Of a stretch of 64,000 nucleotides of DNA, positions 1 through 12,724 are shown in pieces. Numbering within the stretch: position 1 is the first letter of the stretch; every line of letters starts with the position of its first letter. Under the pieces are notes generated by a model. That model was not told the origin of the DNA. It saw only the letters and a program-made list of their open reading frames with translations, and made no database searches. Source of the stretch: Watersipora subatra (taxonomy: Eukaryota; Bryozoa; Gymnolaemata; Cheilostomatida; Watersiporidae); contig NC_088711.1 of the NCBI RefSeq assembly GCF_963576615.1, forward strand, positions 16,415,869-16,479,868. The letters run 5' to 3'. The position numbers and the translations under genes are program-made.

Positions 1-3000
1 TCTCTGATGCATCTACCAGTGTAGTCGACAGGTTCTGTAACAACAAGAGTTTGCAATGTCATTTAAAAATGGTGCCCCAGTTCTGCCTTTTAACTTGATT
101 AACGAGACGGCAAAGAATCTCACTAATAAAGCAGTGTCTCGGTTCTGTCTTTTAACTTGATTAGAAAGATGACAAAGAATCCCACTAATAAAATGGTGTC
201 TCAGTTCTGTCTTTTAATTTGATTAGAAAGACGGCAAAGAATCCCACTAATGAAACAGTGTCTCAGTTCTGTCTTTTAACTTGATTAGAAAGACGGCAAA
301 GAATCCCACTAATAAAATGGCGTCCCAGTTCTGTCTTTTAACTTGATTAGAGAGACAGCAAAAAATCCCACTAATAAAGCAGTGTCTCGGTTCTGTCTTT
401 TAACTTGATTAGAAAGATGACAAAGAATCCCACTAATAAAATAGTGTCTCAGCTCTGTCTTTTAACTGGAGTAGAAAGATGGCAAAGAATCCCACTAATA
501 AAATAGTGCCTCAGTTCTGTCTTTTAACTTGATTAGAAAGACGGCAAAGAATCCCACTAATAAAATAGTGTCTCAGTTCTGTCTTTTAACTTGATTAAAA
601 AGACGGCAAAGAATCCCACTAATAAAATGATGTTGCAGTTCTGTCTTTTAATTTGATTAAAAAGACGGCAAAAAATTCCACTAATAAAATAGTGTCTCAG
701 TTATGTCTTTTAACTTGATTAGAAAGACGGCAAAGAATTCCACTAATAAAATGGTGTCTCAGTTCTGTCTTTTAACTTGAGTAGAAAGATGGCAAAGAAT
801 CCCACTAATGAAATGGTGTCTCAGTTCTGTTTTATAACTTGATTAGAAAGACGGCAAAGAATCCCACTAATAAAATGGTGTCCCAGTTCTGTCTTTTAAT
901 TTGATTGGAAAGACGGCAAGGAATCCCACTCATAAAATGGTGTCGCAGTTCTGTCTTTTAACTTGATTAGAAAGACGGCGAAGAATCCCACTAATAAAAT
1001 GGTGTCCCAGTTCTGTCTTTTAACTTGATTATAAAAACAGCAAAAAATCCCAATAATAAATCAGTGTCTCAGTTCTGTCTTTTAACTTGATTGAAAAGAC
1101 AGCAAAGAATTCCACTAATAAAATAGCGTATCAGTTCTGTCTTTTAACTTGATTAAAGAGACGGCAAAGAATCCCACTAATAAAATGGTGTCCCAGTTCT
1201 GTCTTTTAACTTGATTAAAAAGACGGCAAAGAATCCCACTAATAAAATGATGTCGCAGTTCTGTCTTTTAATTTGATTAAAAAGACAGCAAAAAATTCCA
1301 CTAATAAAATAGTGTCTCAGTTATGTCTTTTAACTTGATTAGAAAGACGGCAAAGAATTCCACTAATAAAATGGTGTCTCAGTTCTGTCTTTTAACTTGA
1401 GTAGAAAGATGGCAAAGAATCCCACTAATGAAATGGTGTCTCAGTTCTGTTTTATAACTTGATTAGAAAGACGGCAAAGAATCCCACTAATAAAATGGTG
1501 TCCCAGTTCTGTCTTTTAATTTGATTGGAAAGACGGCAAGGAATCCCACTCATAAAATGGTGTCGCAGTTCTGTCTTTTAACTTGATTAGAAAGACGGCG
1601 AAGAATCCCACTAATAAAATAGTGTCTCAGTTCTGTCTTTTAACTTGATTAAAGAGACGGCAAAGAATCCCACTAATAAAATGGTGTCCCAGTTCTGTCT
1701 TTTAACTTGAGTAGAAAGACGGCAAAGAATCCCACTAATAAAACAGTGTCTCAGTTCTGTCTTTTAACTTGATTAGAAAGACGGCAAAGAATCCGACTAA
1801 TAAAATAGTGTCTCAGTTCTGTCTTTTAACTTGAGTAGAAAGATGGCAAAGAATCCCACTAATAAAACAGTGTCTCAGTTCTGTCTTTTAACTTGATTAG
1901 AAAGACGGCAAAGAATCCGACTAATAAAATACTGTCTCAGTTCTGTCTTTTAACTTGAGTAAAAAGACGGCAAAGAATTCCACTAAGAAAATAGTGTCTC
2001 AGTTCTGTTTTTTAACTTGAGTAGAAGGACGGCAAAGAATCCCACTAATAAAACAGTGTCTCAGTTCTGTCTTTTAACTTGATTAGAAAGACGGCAAAGA
2101 ATCCCACTAATAAAATGGCAACAATACAAAGTGGCAGTTATGTCCTCTTTAACATCTATAAGATACTAAAATCTATAAATTAACTCCATCGTTCACTTTT
2201 CTCTCTTTAAAACATCAAAAATGTCTGATTTGACAATGTGATGAGATGTTAGATCACAGCACCATGGCAAAAACATTGTTAACCACCTCAGGATCAATCG
2301 GCCCAGATTCGGATTCTAGTCTATGCATTCCTTTCCTTCTCATCTGCGCGTTTGCCTAAAATACAAAAACTTATATATATTTCTGAACGTATGTAATAAT
2401 ATTAATAAACAGACTTATGATACGGCACAAATAGGCATGGTGACATTTTGCAAATTTGTTTAGCAGGGTACAAAAAGTTTTTAACCTAATGCATATTCAG
2501 AAAATTGAGTGCTCGGACTTGTTACCTTCTGTAATATTACGATACTACTTGATTGGTATGCGACACATAATATTTTATACCTTACCATACTATACCATAC
2601 TTCACAAGATAAAATCAGAGTACAAGCGCACGTATCACACTACATTTATTCTATGCTGTACATATAAATTTCAGTGCCTGTCCTTTTGTTGGTTATTGAC
2701 GATATTGCGTCATGCGTAACGATTATCGATTGGTCTCACTAGGTGAATGTCCAGCGTTGCATGCGTAATAACAGTTTATAAACAGTTGCAGGTAATGTAG
2801 TGTAAAGGTAATGCAGTAGATAAGGTAATGTAATGTTTATAAGTTGTTTTTATTAGCCGTGTAATGCAGGCATTCAGTTAGTTAAACAATAAAATTCTCA
2901 GAGATTTTCATTTTTAATTGATGAACATAATCAGCAGATGCTACCCTTGAAGTGGGTAGACACAAACGTATCTGCTGTCGTTTCATATCATTATTTCAAA

Positions 3001-3164
3001 AGTTTATACCTTCTCAACCTTAGCCCAATACTCAGGGTCTGCATCTATTTTCTGTTTCAACAGCTTGTAGAGACGGTTGAGTGTGTCCACGTAGCAGGTT
3101 ATGTCCTTGCAACTCATCAGCTGCCTCAATAAACTCTCCAACAAACCATCTTCAGGATCTCGTC
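1..3164 (-). CDS. Gene 1: 3' half of a receptor-family gene (partial, runs off left edge)
   Basis: Three exons are visible on the minus strand: 3010-3164, 2287-2355 and 1-34. The first follows a clean acceptor (ttctgtgttcacag) in phase 1 and encodes about 52 residues of predicted helix ending in ADPEYWAKVEK, then a GTATAA donor. The second (23 codons, starting ANAQMRRKG) is phase 0. The third starts after gttacag and leaves the window. All three match gene C exons 4-6 in length and phase. The donor after exon 2287-2355 is weak (GTGGTT); reading through gives a stop within about 11 codons, so an alternative short ending is possible. No signal-peptide or membrane exon was found between 3165 and 16800, so this copy may lack an ectodomain or may use distant exons. 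Function is inferred only from gene C: the cytoplasmic tail of a membrane receptor. Confidence 0.6.
60..2116. repeat. 62-bp minisatellite, 33 copies, in a gene 1 intron
   Basis: The unit runs from cagttctgtcttttaactt to aatcccactaataaaatgg. The first and last copies are exactly 32 periods apart, so there is almost no length drift. Part of the array (about 570-1630) is a 620-bp, ten-unit higher-order duplication. The paralogous intron of gene C holds one copy at about 31310-31371. The array lies between the exons ending at 34 and starting at 2287. Confidence 0.95.
2738..2770 (-). mobile_element. Relic Helitron-type 3' end
   Basis: CTAG plus a degenerate CAACGC hairpin (ctaggtgaatgtccagcgtt on the plus strand). 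The same relic is at about 31993 in the duplicate, so it predates the duplication. A further relic end in plus orientation finishes with CTAG at 12913-12916, and another lies near 25472-25500. Confidence 0.45.
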
Positions 3165-4011
3165 CTGTGAACACAGAAAACACTTATACTTGGAATAATA
3201 ACAGCGTATAGACATGGGAGAGTAACTGGGCAGATTGATGGACTAGAAATTCAGTGAACATGATTAAAAACAATGCTTGTTTAAGAGATGATGAGACATC
3301 AAGGATCGCTGATGATTTAATCGGAAATATTGTTAAGTGCCAAAAAGTTCTGTAGTTGATGGAAATTTGCAGCTGCTATTGTGTAGTCAATACGCAAGTG
3401 CCTACCATAGACACTAATCTACCCTTATTTGCATTTTGTCCTTTCTAATGAACTTTGCTTAATTTTAATCAGGTATGCAACATACTGACTGATAGGTTGT
3501 TATACCTGCCAGTTCTACTGTTTGAACAAGAGTATAGAGGTATCACAAGAATTTGGAGAGTTTATGACTCATCAGGAAAATTGGTTGGCAATTTGAGTTT
3601 CTGTCAAAGTTGGTAATTTGAATTTCCCAAAAAAGTTGGTAATTTGAGTTTCCAACAGGTTGGTAAATTTAGTTTCCAATCAGTTATGAGACTTTATATA
3701 GCTGTCTAGACAAAAACAGCAAAAGTGATATCATAAGTTGCTCTAGAAACTTCTGCAAATTCCAGAATGTTTTTCAAATCTAAAAAAACAAATTGCCAAT
3801 GAAACGGCTGTTTAGTTCTGATGAATATATCCATTGTGAAATTGACCGATAAAGTGTGTTTTTTTTAATGAAAAGTAAAGATTAATGACTAATTCAAAAG
3901 GCTAGTTTCCCTCAACTGATCATGTTTATATATACTAAAGAAATAATAATGAAATGTTCTAAGGTAATCATATTTTATTGAGAAAAAAGGAGTTTGAAGC
4001 AAATTGTGCCT

Positions 4012-4425
4012 AGAGTTTTATTTATACACTGTGGATGTACACTATGATTGTGGGAGTTTTATTTATACACTATGGATGTACACTATGATTGTGTGAGTTT
4101 TATTTATACACTATGGATGTACACTATGATTGTGTGAGTTTTATTTATACACTATGGATATACACTATGATTGGGTAAGTTTTATTTATACACTATGGAT
4201 GTGCAGTATGATTGTGTGAGTTTTATTTATACACTATGAATGTACACTATGATTGTGTGAGTTTTATTTATACACTATGGATGTACACTATGATTGTGTG
4301 AGTTTTATTTCTACACTATGGATGTACACTATGATTGGGTGAGTTTTATTTATACAATGTGGATGTACACTATGATTGTGTGAGTTTTTTTTATACACCA
4401 TTGATGTACACTATGATTGTGTAAT
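4012..4425. repeat. 41-bp minisatellite, about 10 copies
   Basis: Unit begins gagttttatttatacactat and continues with ggatgtacactatgattgtgt. It sits upstream of the first visible gene 1 exon. The paralogous array at 33708-34490 has about 19 copies. Confidence 0.95.
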
Positions 4426-4560
4426 TGATACCATTTACATTGGTGTTTGTTGGATTACTTTGGTTCCCATTCGCTAATTCTTGTAAAAATGAGCACATTT
4501 TTCCATCGATAAAAAAGATTTTGATGACTTGGGTGTTTAATGCTAACAAAAAATTAGTTT

Positions 4561-4705
4561 AAAGTGACATTGAGTATGCACCGTCAGTTAAAGTGACATT
4601 GAGTATGCACCGTCAGTTAAAGTGATATCGAGTATGCACCATCAGTTAAAGTGACATTGAGTATGCACCGTCAGTTAAAGTGATATCGAGTATGCACCGT
4701 CATCG
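4561..4705. repeat. 29-bp minisatellite, 5 copies
   Basis: Unit starts agtgacattgagtatgcacc. The paralogous position near 34621 has one copy, so the expansion followed the duplication, or was lost there. Confidence 0.9.
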
Positions 4706-5230
4706 ACGAATAAACAAACAGCTGGATTGGTCAAGCGTATTTTCATATGAGGTGGTCAACAGATTTACCTGCTATTTCAGGCTGGTTTATATTATATTTT
4801 GCAAGTCCATGTTTGTATTAAAATCTCTTACTGTTTGCATCGTCTTCATTATGTTCTATAGACTCATGTAACCATAAATGCTAGAAAATGTAGCTTTTTT
4901 AAAGAAACGTTCGTTTGTACCATTGTTGTTTTTGGAGCTTTTGAAGGAAACCTTATGTAGGCCTACATTGTTTATTCTTTCACCGTTTTATGTAGCCCTG
5001 TAAAGGGTGAGCCAAAACTTGGGCCATCTAATGAGCGTACCATTCGAGAAAAGTTTTCTAGTTTGATTTTGCACACAGCACAAGTGGATGTTCCATGTGA
5101 ACTAAATGGTGCAATGTTACTCTTCATCTAGTAAGGTAGTTTATTTATGACCAAGCGCGGTGTTCTAGTAATCATAATCAGAGTTTAGACATTCAAAATT
5201 GGTAATGTTTTCAGCATTATATACTGAAGA

Positions 5231-7600
5231 ATAGCTGCATTACCCGTGTTCGGGAACAGATTTACGTAAAGCAATAGTTTTATTGAGAGTTGTCTTTCAT
5301 ACTGTAAAACAACTCCAAATATGCAATCTACTGAAATTTTTGTGCTGATCTGACTGCATACACATATGCAGTTGTACATGTCAATAATGTTGGAAAGCCC
5401 ATTGAAGATATGCAATGTGTTTTACAGCTAGTCTACAATGCATCAGTCTCGAACTACTCAAATCGGCATTGTCCTAATTTTGTACACAGAACTGATAATG
5501 AAATTGACATTGCTAGGCAAACTGACGCTCTTCAAACTGGCAGTATGGAAAAGTTTTACATATTTTAAGAAATTCTAGAAAATATTTTGCTGTTGCACTG
5601 CTTAGCTATCGCCAGCTTTTATTGAATTGAGACTTCTGCATGCTTGAAACACTAATCATGACTCACCAGTTCTTCGTCTATAGCCCGTGTTTTGACATGG
5701 TATATACAAACTGTGCAGCAGTAATGCGGTTGTTGATAAAATTTATTATTAATAAAATCTACTATATCAACTACATATATGGCCTCTCGCCTTTTCAACG
5801 TAAGGCATTACATCTGGAGCATTTTTGGACATTCGTCCCATAAAAAAAATTCAACCCTATACTGTGTTGCATGACTGTAGTCAAGCGCGAAGTTTTCTGT
5901 CTATACACGGCGCCTGGTAGCAGCTGCTGTAGTTAGTGCATCTCGCTGTTGTCGCCGTTTCATCCGCTCCGAAAATTCAGCTCGGTGAGCAGCTGTTGTA
6001 GCTAGTGCATCATGTTCTTGTCGCCGCTGCATCTGCTCGGAGGTTTCTGCACGTCTGGCCGATGTAGCGGCTGCTCTGAGCCGTTTGAATTACTGCTGGG
6101 GTCGGTTTAGTAGTCTCTGCACTTCTAGCGGCTGCAGCATCTATTCTGGCCTGTTCTCGATGTACCCGTGTTTGTTCGACGGTTTCTGCTCTTCTAGCAG
6201 CTGCAGCAGCAGTTCCGTTGTGGGCGTAGCTGCGTTTGCTCTGCAGTTTCTGCTCGTCTTGCTGCTGCTTCGCAAATTCGATCTCTCTCTACGGGAATCA
6301 ATCTGTTTTTGCGTTTGGGCAGTAGGCTTTTTGGAAGGCATTGTACTGCTTCAAGCGTTTCTAACATTGAATGAGATGGTGTGCTTTTTGTAATATACAC
6401 TGCTCGCTTTCTTCTCACCGCTGCCTATCGCCAGGCTCGGAGTGCCCGTGCAAGTTCTGTGGTTTCTGTAGTTCTCGTAGCTGGAAAAAGAAGTAAAAGT
6501 AACTCAGCTGCGGAAGGAAATGAACATGTTTATTATCACAAACAGTGGCAAATCCAACGTTTTCAACCCTTTCACTGAAGTAGACTCCCTCATGCGTTTT
6601 CTATGGTCGACCGCCATAGACACATTTTTGTGACTTTCCCAGCAATTGCTAGTAACTGAATTTTATTATTCGTTGATAACATAACCAACGGTCTTTAAGA
6701 CTTTTATAGTAGTGACAGTGTTGTCCAAAGATTTTTCTATAAAATTAGCCTAAAATTTAATTTTAAATCTTCGTTCGAGAATTTCTAACTTAAAAACGAA
6801 GATTTTTTGTGCGAGTTCATTAAATGCATCCGAGTTAAAAAAAACAAATAACTACTTATGTTGATGACACATGACAGATAATAAAAATGCACAAAATATA
6901 GATACAACGATTTTTTGTATAGCAGTTGGCAAAATACATGTTGGCAAAATGAAATATATAACCAAAACAAACAGTATAGATGGAGTTTGAAATTGAAAAA
7001 ATATCGTACACATATTAAGCAATATCGGCAAAATGGCTGGCAGTAGGCCGATAGCTAAATTTGTACACGAATGCAAGTGAAAGGTTTATGTAGTGGAAGT
7101 GTGGCAATTCATAGACATTACAACATTGATTAAGAAATACCTACCTTTTTATGTAGAAATGTAGTAGGTGAGAACTGCGTTTTCCCGTGACCGCAAGAAA
7201 TCAACGTTCGTGTGACCTTCTCGGTACACGTTGGCAGTAAATATTAATCGCATGTAAATTACTATTCATTAATTTATTTTATTTAATGATTAGTACATTT
7301 GTATAGCTGTATATGCCGCCGAACTCAGAACGGTGCTTTTTCACACGGCCGCAATTTTACTGTTCCGAACGCACCAATGTCGTTGGGGCGCCGTAAAGAG
7401 GCGCGCTAACCGGGTATGACGTGCTCCGTGTAAAACTATGAATAGGTTATGTATAGAGGCGTGTAGTAACCGAAGACTCCCGTTAACGCGCCCTAGATAC
7501 CTAGTAGCGGCTAATAGTACGAAAAGTACGGTAGTCTATAAAGCGGACAGACAGATACACAGATAGATAGACAGACAATGATTGCCGTTTATATAGTAGA
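5231..7600 (-). mobile_element. Helitron copy 2 (head to tail with copy 1)
   Basis: Begins TCTACTATATAAACGGCAAT at 7600 directly after the CTAG of copy 1 and ends at 5231 with a mutated CTAG (CTAT) followed by T. Its 5' region matches copy 1 (6380-7590 against 8225-9290). It contains the start of the Helitron ORF (5890-6341), but the helicase core is missing. Confidence 0.75.
5890..6341 (-). pseudogene. Helitron ORF N-terminal Ala/Arg/Glu-Thr repeats, frameshifted
   Basis: ATG at 6341 starts MPSKKPTAQTQKQIDSRRER. Then, in alternating frames, blocks such as AAARRAETAEQ, RRAETVEQTR and ARRAETSEQMQRR continue to about 5890. Repeats of this kind precede the Rep domain in many invertebrate Helitrons. 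Several frameshifts show it is dead. Confidence 0.65.
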
Positions 7601-7689
7601 CTAGCTACATTACCCGCCTACTGTAACAGATTCACGTGCAGCATAAGGTTTATTGAGAGTTGGCTTTCATACTGTAAAACCACTCCAAA

Positions 7690-8080
7690 TAAGCAGTTAC
7701 ATCTCCCTCTCTCCATCTCTCCCTTTTTCCCCCTCTCTCCGTCTCTCCCCTCTCCCTCCCCCTCTTTTTCTCCCTCCCTCTCTCTCCCCCCTCTCCTCCT
7801 CGCTCTCCCTCTCTCTCCCTTTCTCTCCCTCCCTCTCTCCCTCCCTCCCTCTTCCCCCTCTCCCTCTCCCCCTCTTTCTCTCCCTCTCTCCCCTCTCTCT
7901 CCCTCTCTCTCTCCCTCTTTCCGTCTTTCCCCTCTCTCTCCCTCTCTCTCCTCTCTCTCTTCCTCTCTCTCTCCCCCCTCTCCTCCTCGCTCTCCCTCTC
8001 TCTCCCCTTCTCTCTCTCCCTCTCTCTCTCCTCCCTCTCCTCCACGCTCTCCCTCTCTCTCCCTTTCTCTCTCTCTCCCT
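7690..8080. repeat. 390-bp pyrimidine/purine tract
   Basis: Almost pure C/T on the plus strand (CTCTCC, CCTCC runs). It lies between the Helitron helicase relic and that element's 3' end. It creates spurious long ORFs on both strands and could form triplex (H-DNA). Confidence 0.9.
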
Positions 8081-8084
8081 TAGT

Positions 8085-8225
8085 TCAACGCAACACTTGC
8101 GGATAGACAACATTTTTGATTTTTCTGTCAGGCGTATGAAGAAACAGTTTTCGGTGTGTGCCTACTTTTGAGCAGGCGATGTATAGCTGGTCATGGCTGA
8201 TGCAGGGTGACAGTAAGTCGATAGC
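8085..8225 (-). pseudogene. Helitron helicase C-terminal fragment
   Basis: Minus-strand frame reads IDLLSPCISHDQLYIACSKV, then KNVVYPQVLR and a stop at 8085-8087. SHxQLYxACSxVG is the conserved final motif of the Helitron Pif1-like helicase. The rest of the Rep/helicase protein is deleted. Confidence 0.8.
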
Positions 8226-9570
8226 AGCTGCTCTCTTTCTTTTCACAATAACGTATCGCAACCCTCGGAGTACTCGTGAAAGTTCTGTAATAGTAAGTTA
8301 CAGTAGGCCTACTCGTAGCTGGAAAAAATTAGTAACTCGGCTGCTGAAGGAAATGAACATGACCCACTATCACGAACAGCGGCAAATCCAACGTTATTAA
8401 GTAGTGGAGATGTGGCAATTCATAGACAATACAACATCGTATAAGAAACACTTACCTTTTTGATGTGGAAATTTAGTAGGTGAGAAATGCGTTTTTCCAG
8501 TGGCTGCAAGAAACAAACGTTTACGTGACCTTCTCGGTACACGTTGGCAGTAAATATTAATTGCATGTAAATAACTACTCATTAATTTATTTTATTTAAC
8601 AAATAGTACATTTGTATAGCTGTATAGACACCTTTGTATAGGCCGCAGAACTCAGGAAAGGTGCTTTTTAACACGGCAGAAAATTTGCCGTTTAAAAAGC
8701 GTGCTAACCGGGGATTTCGTTTAATGCGCCCGAGCGGTGAAAGAAAAACAACAGAATCGCCACACCTTTATATAAGCCGTTTGGCTCAAATCGTCAGAGA
8801 AAAGTAGCCGCTAATAGTCCATAATACGAAATTACGATATTACGAAATTATGATAATTAGTACTCATATTAATTCGATTGGCTTCGTTCGACCGAATGGA
8901 AAAAGAAAGACCGCTCTATAAATTATTTACCGTTACTACACATATTAATTAAGTTTGCTTCGTACGATCGAATCGAAAAAAAAGACCGCCATATAATTTA
9001 TTTATACTGCTCATATTTGGGAGTTATCGGTGACTCAATATATCGAGAAGACAACTCATACTATTAGCATATCAGTATTTATCGTCCATCCCTACGATGA
9101 ATAGCAGGTTACGTATTATAATAGAGGCGTGTACTAACCGGAGATTCCCGTTAATGCGCCCTAGCGGTGAAAAAACCACAGAATAGTCACGCCCTTATAT
9201 AAAAGTAGCGGCTAATAGTCCGAAAAGTACGGTACTCTATAAAGCGGACAGACAGATACACAGATAGATAGACAACGATTGTCGTTTATATAGTAGATAA
9301 AAACAAAGAAGGTTTATAGGTCTGTCATGAGTAATATCTCTATGACATTCACACCGCATGCTAAAATACCCTAGTGACAATGGCACTTGAGATGTTTTTA
9401 GATTAACTGATCGGCAAGCGACCCTTTCAGCAGTGCTAACTGACTCATTGCGTGACCTTGGCTTTGTCTGCTCGATTTACTGGCATGTGGCTATTGACAA
9501 TTACAGCTTTTCAAGCAGCCGGCTACCGAAATATATTTAGATTTCTGCCCCTTTACTTTAAACAGAGCAC

Positions 9571-11780
9571 GGAAGACACAACTTTCTTGTCGCTCCTATT
9601 TATTTCAAAATTTAATTTCATATATTTTTGGATGTTAGCACATTTGATGTCATTTAGAACAACTGAAAGAATGTCCAAAATTATTGTCTTGAAGTAATGA
9701 AGGATCCCCATGGTCATACATCCACTAAAACCTGCACACAATAAATCTAATAAGACCAACTTCAGAAGCCAGCTCCTCACTTACTGGTTACTAAAATTTA
9801 AGCATCAACTGAAATAGTTTGTAAGAAAAACATGAAAACCAAAATGTTAATTAATCATTAGCCAGTTTAGTCCTAGTAGACTCAGTATTCAATTTTCAAT
9901 CATGATCGTGCACCTCTCCAGGAGAGTAGATATCCAAAAATATTGAGACGGCTATAGAGCTGATTGACTATAAATATACTTTATAAATGATGAAAAAAGA
10001 TGGAAATATTCACAGACGAGGGTGAAGGCTGCTAAGAACTAAAATTTCACATTGCTAAGAAAAATAGTGACAAACATGGTTTTCCATTCAATCTATCACT
10101 ATCAAAACTATCCGCGCTAATGTGGTAATTGTGTAAGAATTCATTTCTGCATTTTTAGACAAAATGCTAGCTTATGATAAAGGCAATCCAAACAAGAATA
10201 TGTGATAATTTGGAGGAATAAGCTTGTAATTACAAATGTCAGATATGATAGCAATTCTGAAACAAACTCCTCCACCATCTACCACTGAATTCAGCGGTAA
10301 ACATTGCTGAAATGAATGAAGGTGTGCAAGTAGTTAATACAGTCAACATTCATTTCAAAATATCTAAGGTACCAACTAATGACCCTTTAAATGATTACTA
10401 TAATGGTTTAACTCAAATTACAGTGTACTGGCATAATAAGGGATCTACTCTCATGTTAATAGAGCTGCAAGTTATAAGTACATTGAATATAGAGATGAGA
10501 CAACAACAGTACATAGTAGTCTTTGTGGTTTAGATAGAATGAGTACGTAATGCTAGCTTCTTTTGTTCTATATTTTCAGCTATGTGTATTTATTTGTGAG
10601 TCTTTAGCAAACAAGTTGTAAGGCAAACCCTGTAATGCTATGCCCAACCTCCTTTGGGGCTCTCATATCATGAGTAAATTACATGTACTTTTATGTGTGT
10701 TACGCCATCATATCATGACTTTTTGTTTCATAATAGTGGGTAATGTTATCCCATGTCATAACATGATGCCTTTGTTTTCACATCTGTTTTAAAATTAAAA
10801 AGAAGTTGTCATTGATAGTGAGCTTAGTTCTCATTTTGATTTACTAATAATTTGATTCCTCACACAATAATAAAAGCAATTTTATTGCCCCGAAGTAGCT
10901 AATGGTAGAAAGTTGACCTGCAACCGTTTATGGCTTACAAAGAGACGTTAGTAATGGCACGTTTTGTCACTGGGCTGACAATGCCGGAAAATCGCTTCAG
11001 ATCAGCCGTAGTCTTACCATATATGTAAGAAATATAGTCTTCATTTAAAATATTTAGTTCATTGTGTTGCTTGACATAAAAGAAACCCTAAACTGGTATG
11101 CTGGTCTGTCTTAAAATAAAAACGCAACGATTCGGTCGCCCACCTTAACCAAACAAGTTTAAATACACTAAAATCGTTTAGTACAGTTTGTTTTGTTATG
11201 GCTGTGTTGTTGAACAGGTTCAGGAATTGCTATAGTTGAAACAGTATAGTTCTAGCTATAGCAATATAAGTATAGCAATGGTTCGAGTTACGGCCGTTAA
11301 ACCATCATGGTGTTTATGGCTCAATCTCTCTCTAATTGCAAATTTGGTTTCGAATATAAATCAGCTCCAAAAAGTTTAACTGAAGTTTACTTACATCCCA
11401 AACTCTCTCAAACATTTAAGGTTCATTCTAGAGTGAAAAAACAACTTTTTTTCCCTGCATTGGTATATCATGTCTTGTGAATGTTGGTTATTCGATAAGA
11501 TGATTTGCATGGTCTGCTGTTGATCAGAGCCACCTGTCTTTTACTCTACTTCAATAAACTGCTCCAGCTTCGGTTTCAATACTGCCACAGATGTGTGTAA
11601 ACATAACCAAACACATTGTAATTATAATCGCAAGCCTATCCTCTCAATGACTTTACTGGCATTCCAAACGACTGGTTCAGCGCACTAGCCACTGCGCAAG
11701 CTTGCATGAGCTTTGCTTTGGGCATGCGATTTCTCACGTCACATTTTAATTTGCAACCACAATGAATCAACAACAATCTT
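9571..11780. other. No recognisable gene
   Basis: AT-rich unique sequence between gene 1 upstream DNA and the palindromes. ORFs are short, lack splice context and match nothing I recognise. The stretches 11844-12130 and 14057-16690 are similar apart from the repeats listed; a 121-aa ORF at 14550-14915 is unsupported. Confidence 0.5.
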
Positions 11781-11843
11781 CTCATATCAGACTTACATAG
11801 GTATACCTATGTAAGTCTGATATGAGGAAAGTATACTTTCCTC
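11781..11843. repeat. 46-bp perfect palindrome followed by a 20-bp palindrome
   Basis: 11781-11826 starts ctcatatcagacttacatag and is its own reverse complement around GTATAC. 11824-11843 (GAGGAAAGTATACTTTCCTC) is a second palindrome overlapping it by three bases, also centred on GTATAC. Confidence 0.95.
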
Positions 11844-12129
11844 TGTGAAAACAAATAATATTTTTGTCTTTGCGGTCTATTTACCATAAAATAGCTTCAA
11901 ATACTGCCTCAAAAGATTTTATTTAAGAGATTGCAGTATTATGGGAGAATTGTGTTCTATCGTATTGGATATGGCTTCAAGAGTTGCTATGTGTATTGCT
12001 ATTGCACGACAAATCCTAGGTAAAGATACTTTTTAGCTTTTTTCATTGAGTTCTACATCTCACCTTTTGTACTAATTTGTACTGCTATATGTGCATAAAG
12101 GGTAAAAATCTTTCACTTGATGGTAAACA

Positions 12130-12620
12130 TCCATACCGTAAGCGATTGTTCAAAAATATGTTTTATAGGGCCTATATATTTTCATATATATATAAAATAT
12201 ATATATTTTCATATATATATAAAATATATATACCGTAAGCAATTGTTTGAAAACATATTTTATGTATACACTGTATAATATATATATAAAATACATATAT
12301 TTTCATGTACATATTTTCATATATATATAAAATATACATATATACTGTAAGCAAATGTTTGAAAATATATTTTATATATATAAAATATATATATAAAATA
12401 TATATTTTTATATATATAACATATATACATATGTACCGTAAGCAATTGTTTGGAAATATATTTTATATATAAAAAATATGTATATAAAGTATATATTTTT
12501 TCATATATATATAAAATATATATATTTTTATATACGAATATATGTTTGTATATATATATAGATTACATATATAACCTATAAAATATATATGTACCTATAC
12601 ATATATATCATATATATGTA
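12130..12620. repeat. AT-rich repeat with a diverged ~100-bp period
   Basis: TA-rich runs are broken by four related blocks like ccgtaagcaattgtttgaaa at about 12137, 12232, 12344 and 12435. No coding potential. Confidence 0.8.
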
Positions 12621-12724
12621 TCTACCCTTCCAATTCGCCAGTCCAATCCATTACCAATTAAGCCACGCGAGGAGCTTGATGGATTCATTAGGCGATATAT
12701 GTCGTTATAAGGGTGCAAATTCGT

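Larger units (their letters stand above)
7601..9297 (-). mobile_element. Helitron copy 1 (internally deleted)
   Basis: On the minus strand the element starts TCTACTATATAAACGACAAT at 9297 and ends CTAG at 7601-7604. A long 5' noncoding part is followed, after an internal deletion, by the helicase C-terminus (8085-8225), a purine tract and the 3' end. The base before the 5' end is A on the minus strand, as expected for insertion between A and T without target duplication. Confidence 0.8.
1..9570. repeat. Segmental duplication, left copy (gene 1)
   Basis: Collinear with 31239-35430. The left copy is longer because of the 62-bp array and two Helitrons (5231-9297). Exons, introns and flanks are all included. 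Confidence 0.9.

Noticed and set aside
60-2116. CRISPR array
   Set aside because: Direct tandem repeats without distinct spacers, in an animal intron. The same applies to the 44-, 41- and 20-bp arrays.
2938-3132. Plus-strand ORF, repeated at 32190-32384
   Set aside because: Antisense shadow of the real gene 1/gene C exon 4.
7650-8171. Long ORFs of 131-172 aa on both strands
   Set aside because: Pure product of the CT/GA tract: Arg/Glu or Ser/Pro/Leu only, open on both strands.
9553-9780. Minus ORF beginning like a signal peptide
   Set aside because: The start is GTG, not ATG, and no downstream exon or paralogue supports it as the missing gene 1 exon 1.
12635-12690. tRNA gene
   Set aside because: Only an A-box-like segment is present; no cloverleaf or B box, so at most a SINE relic.
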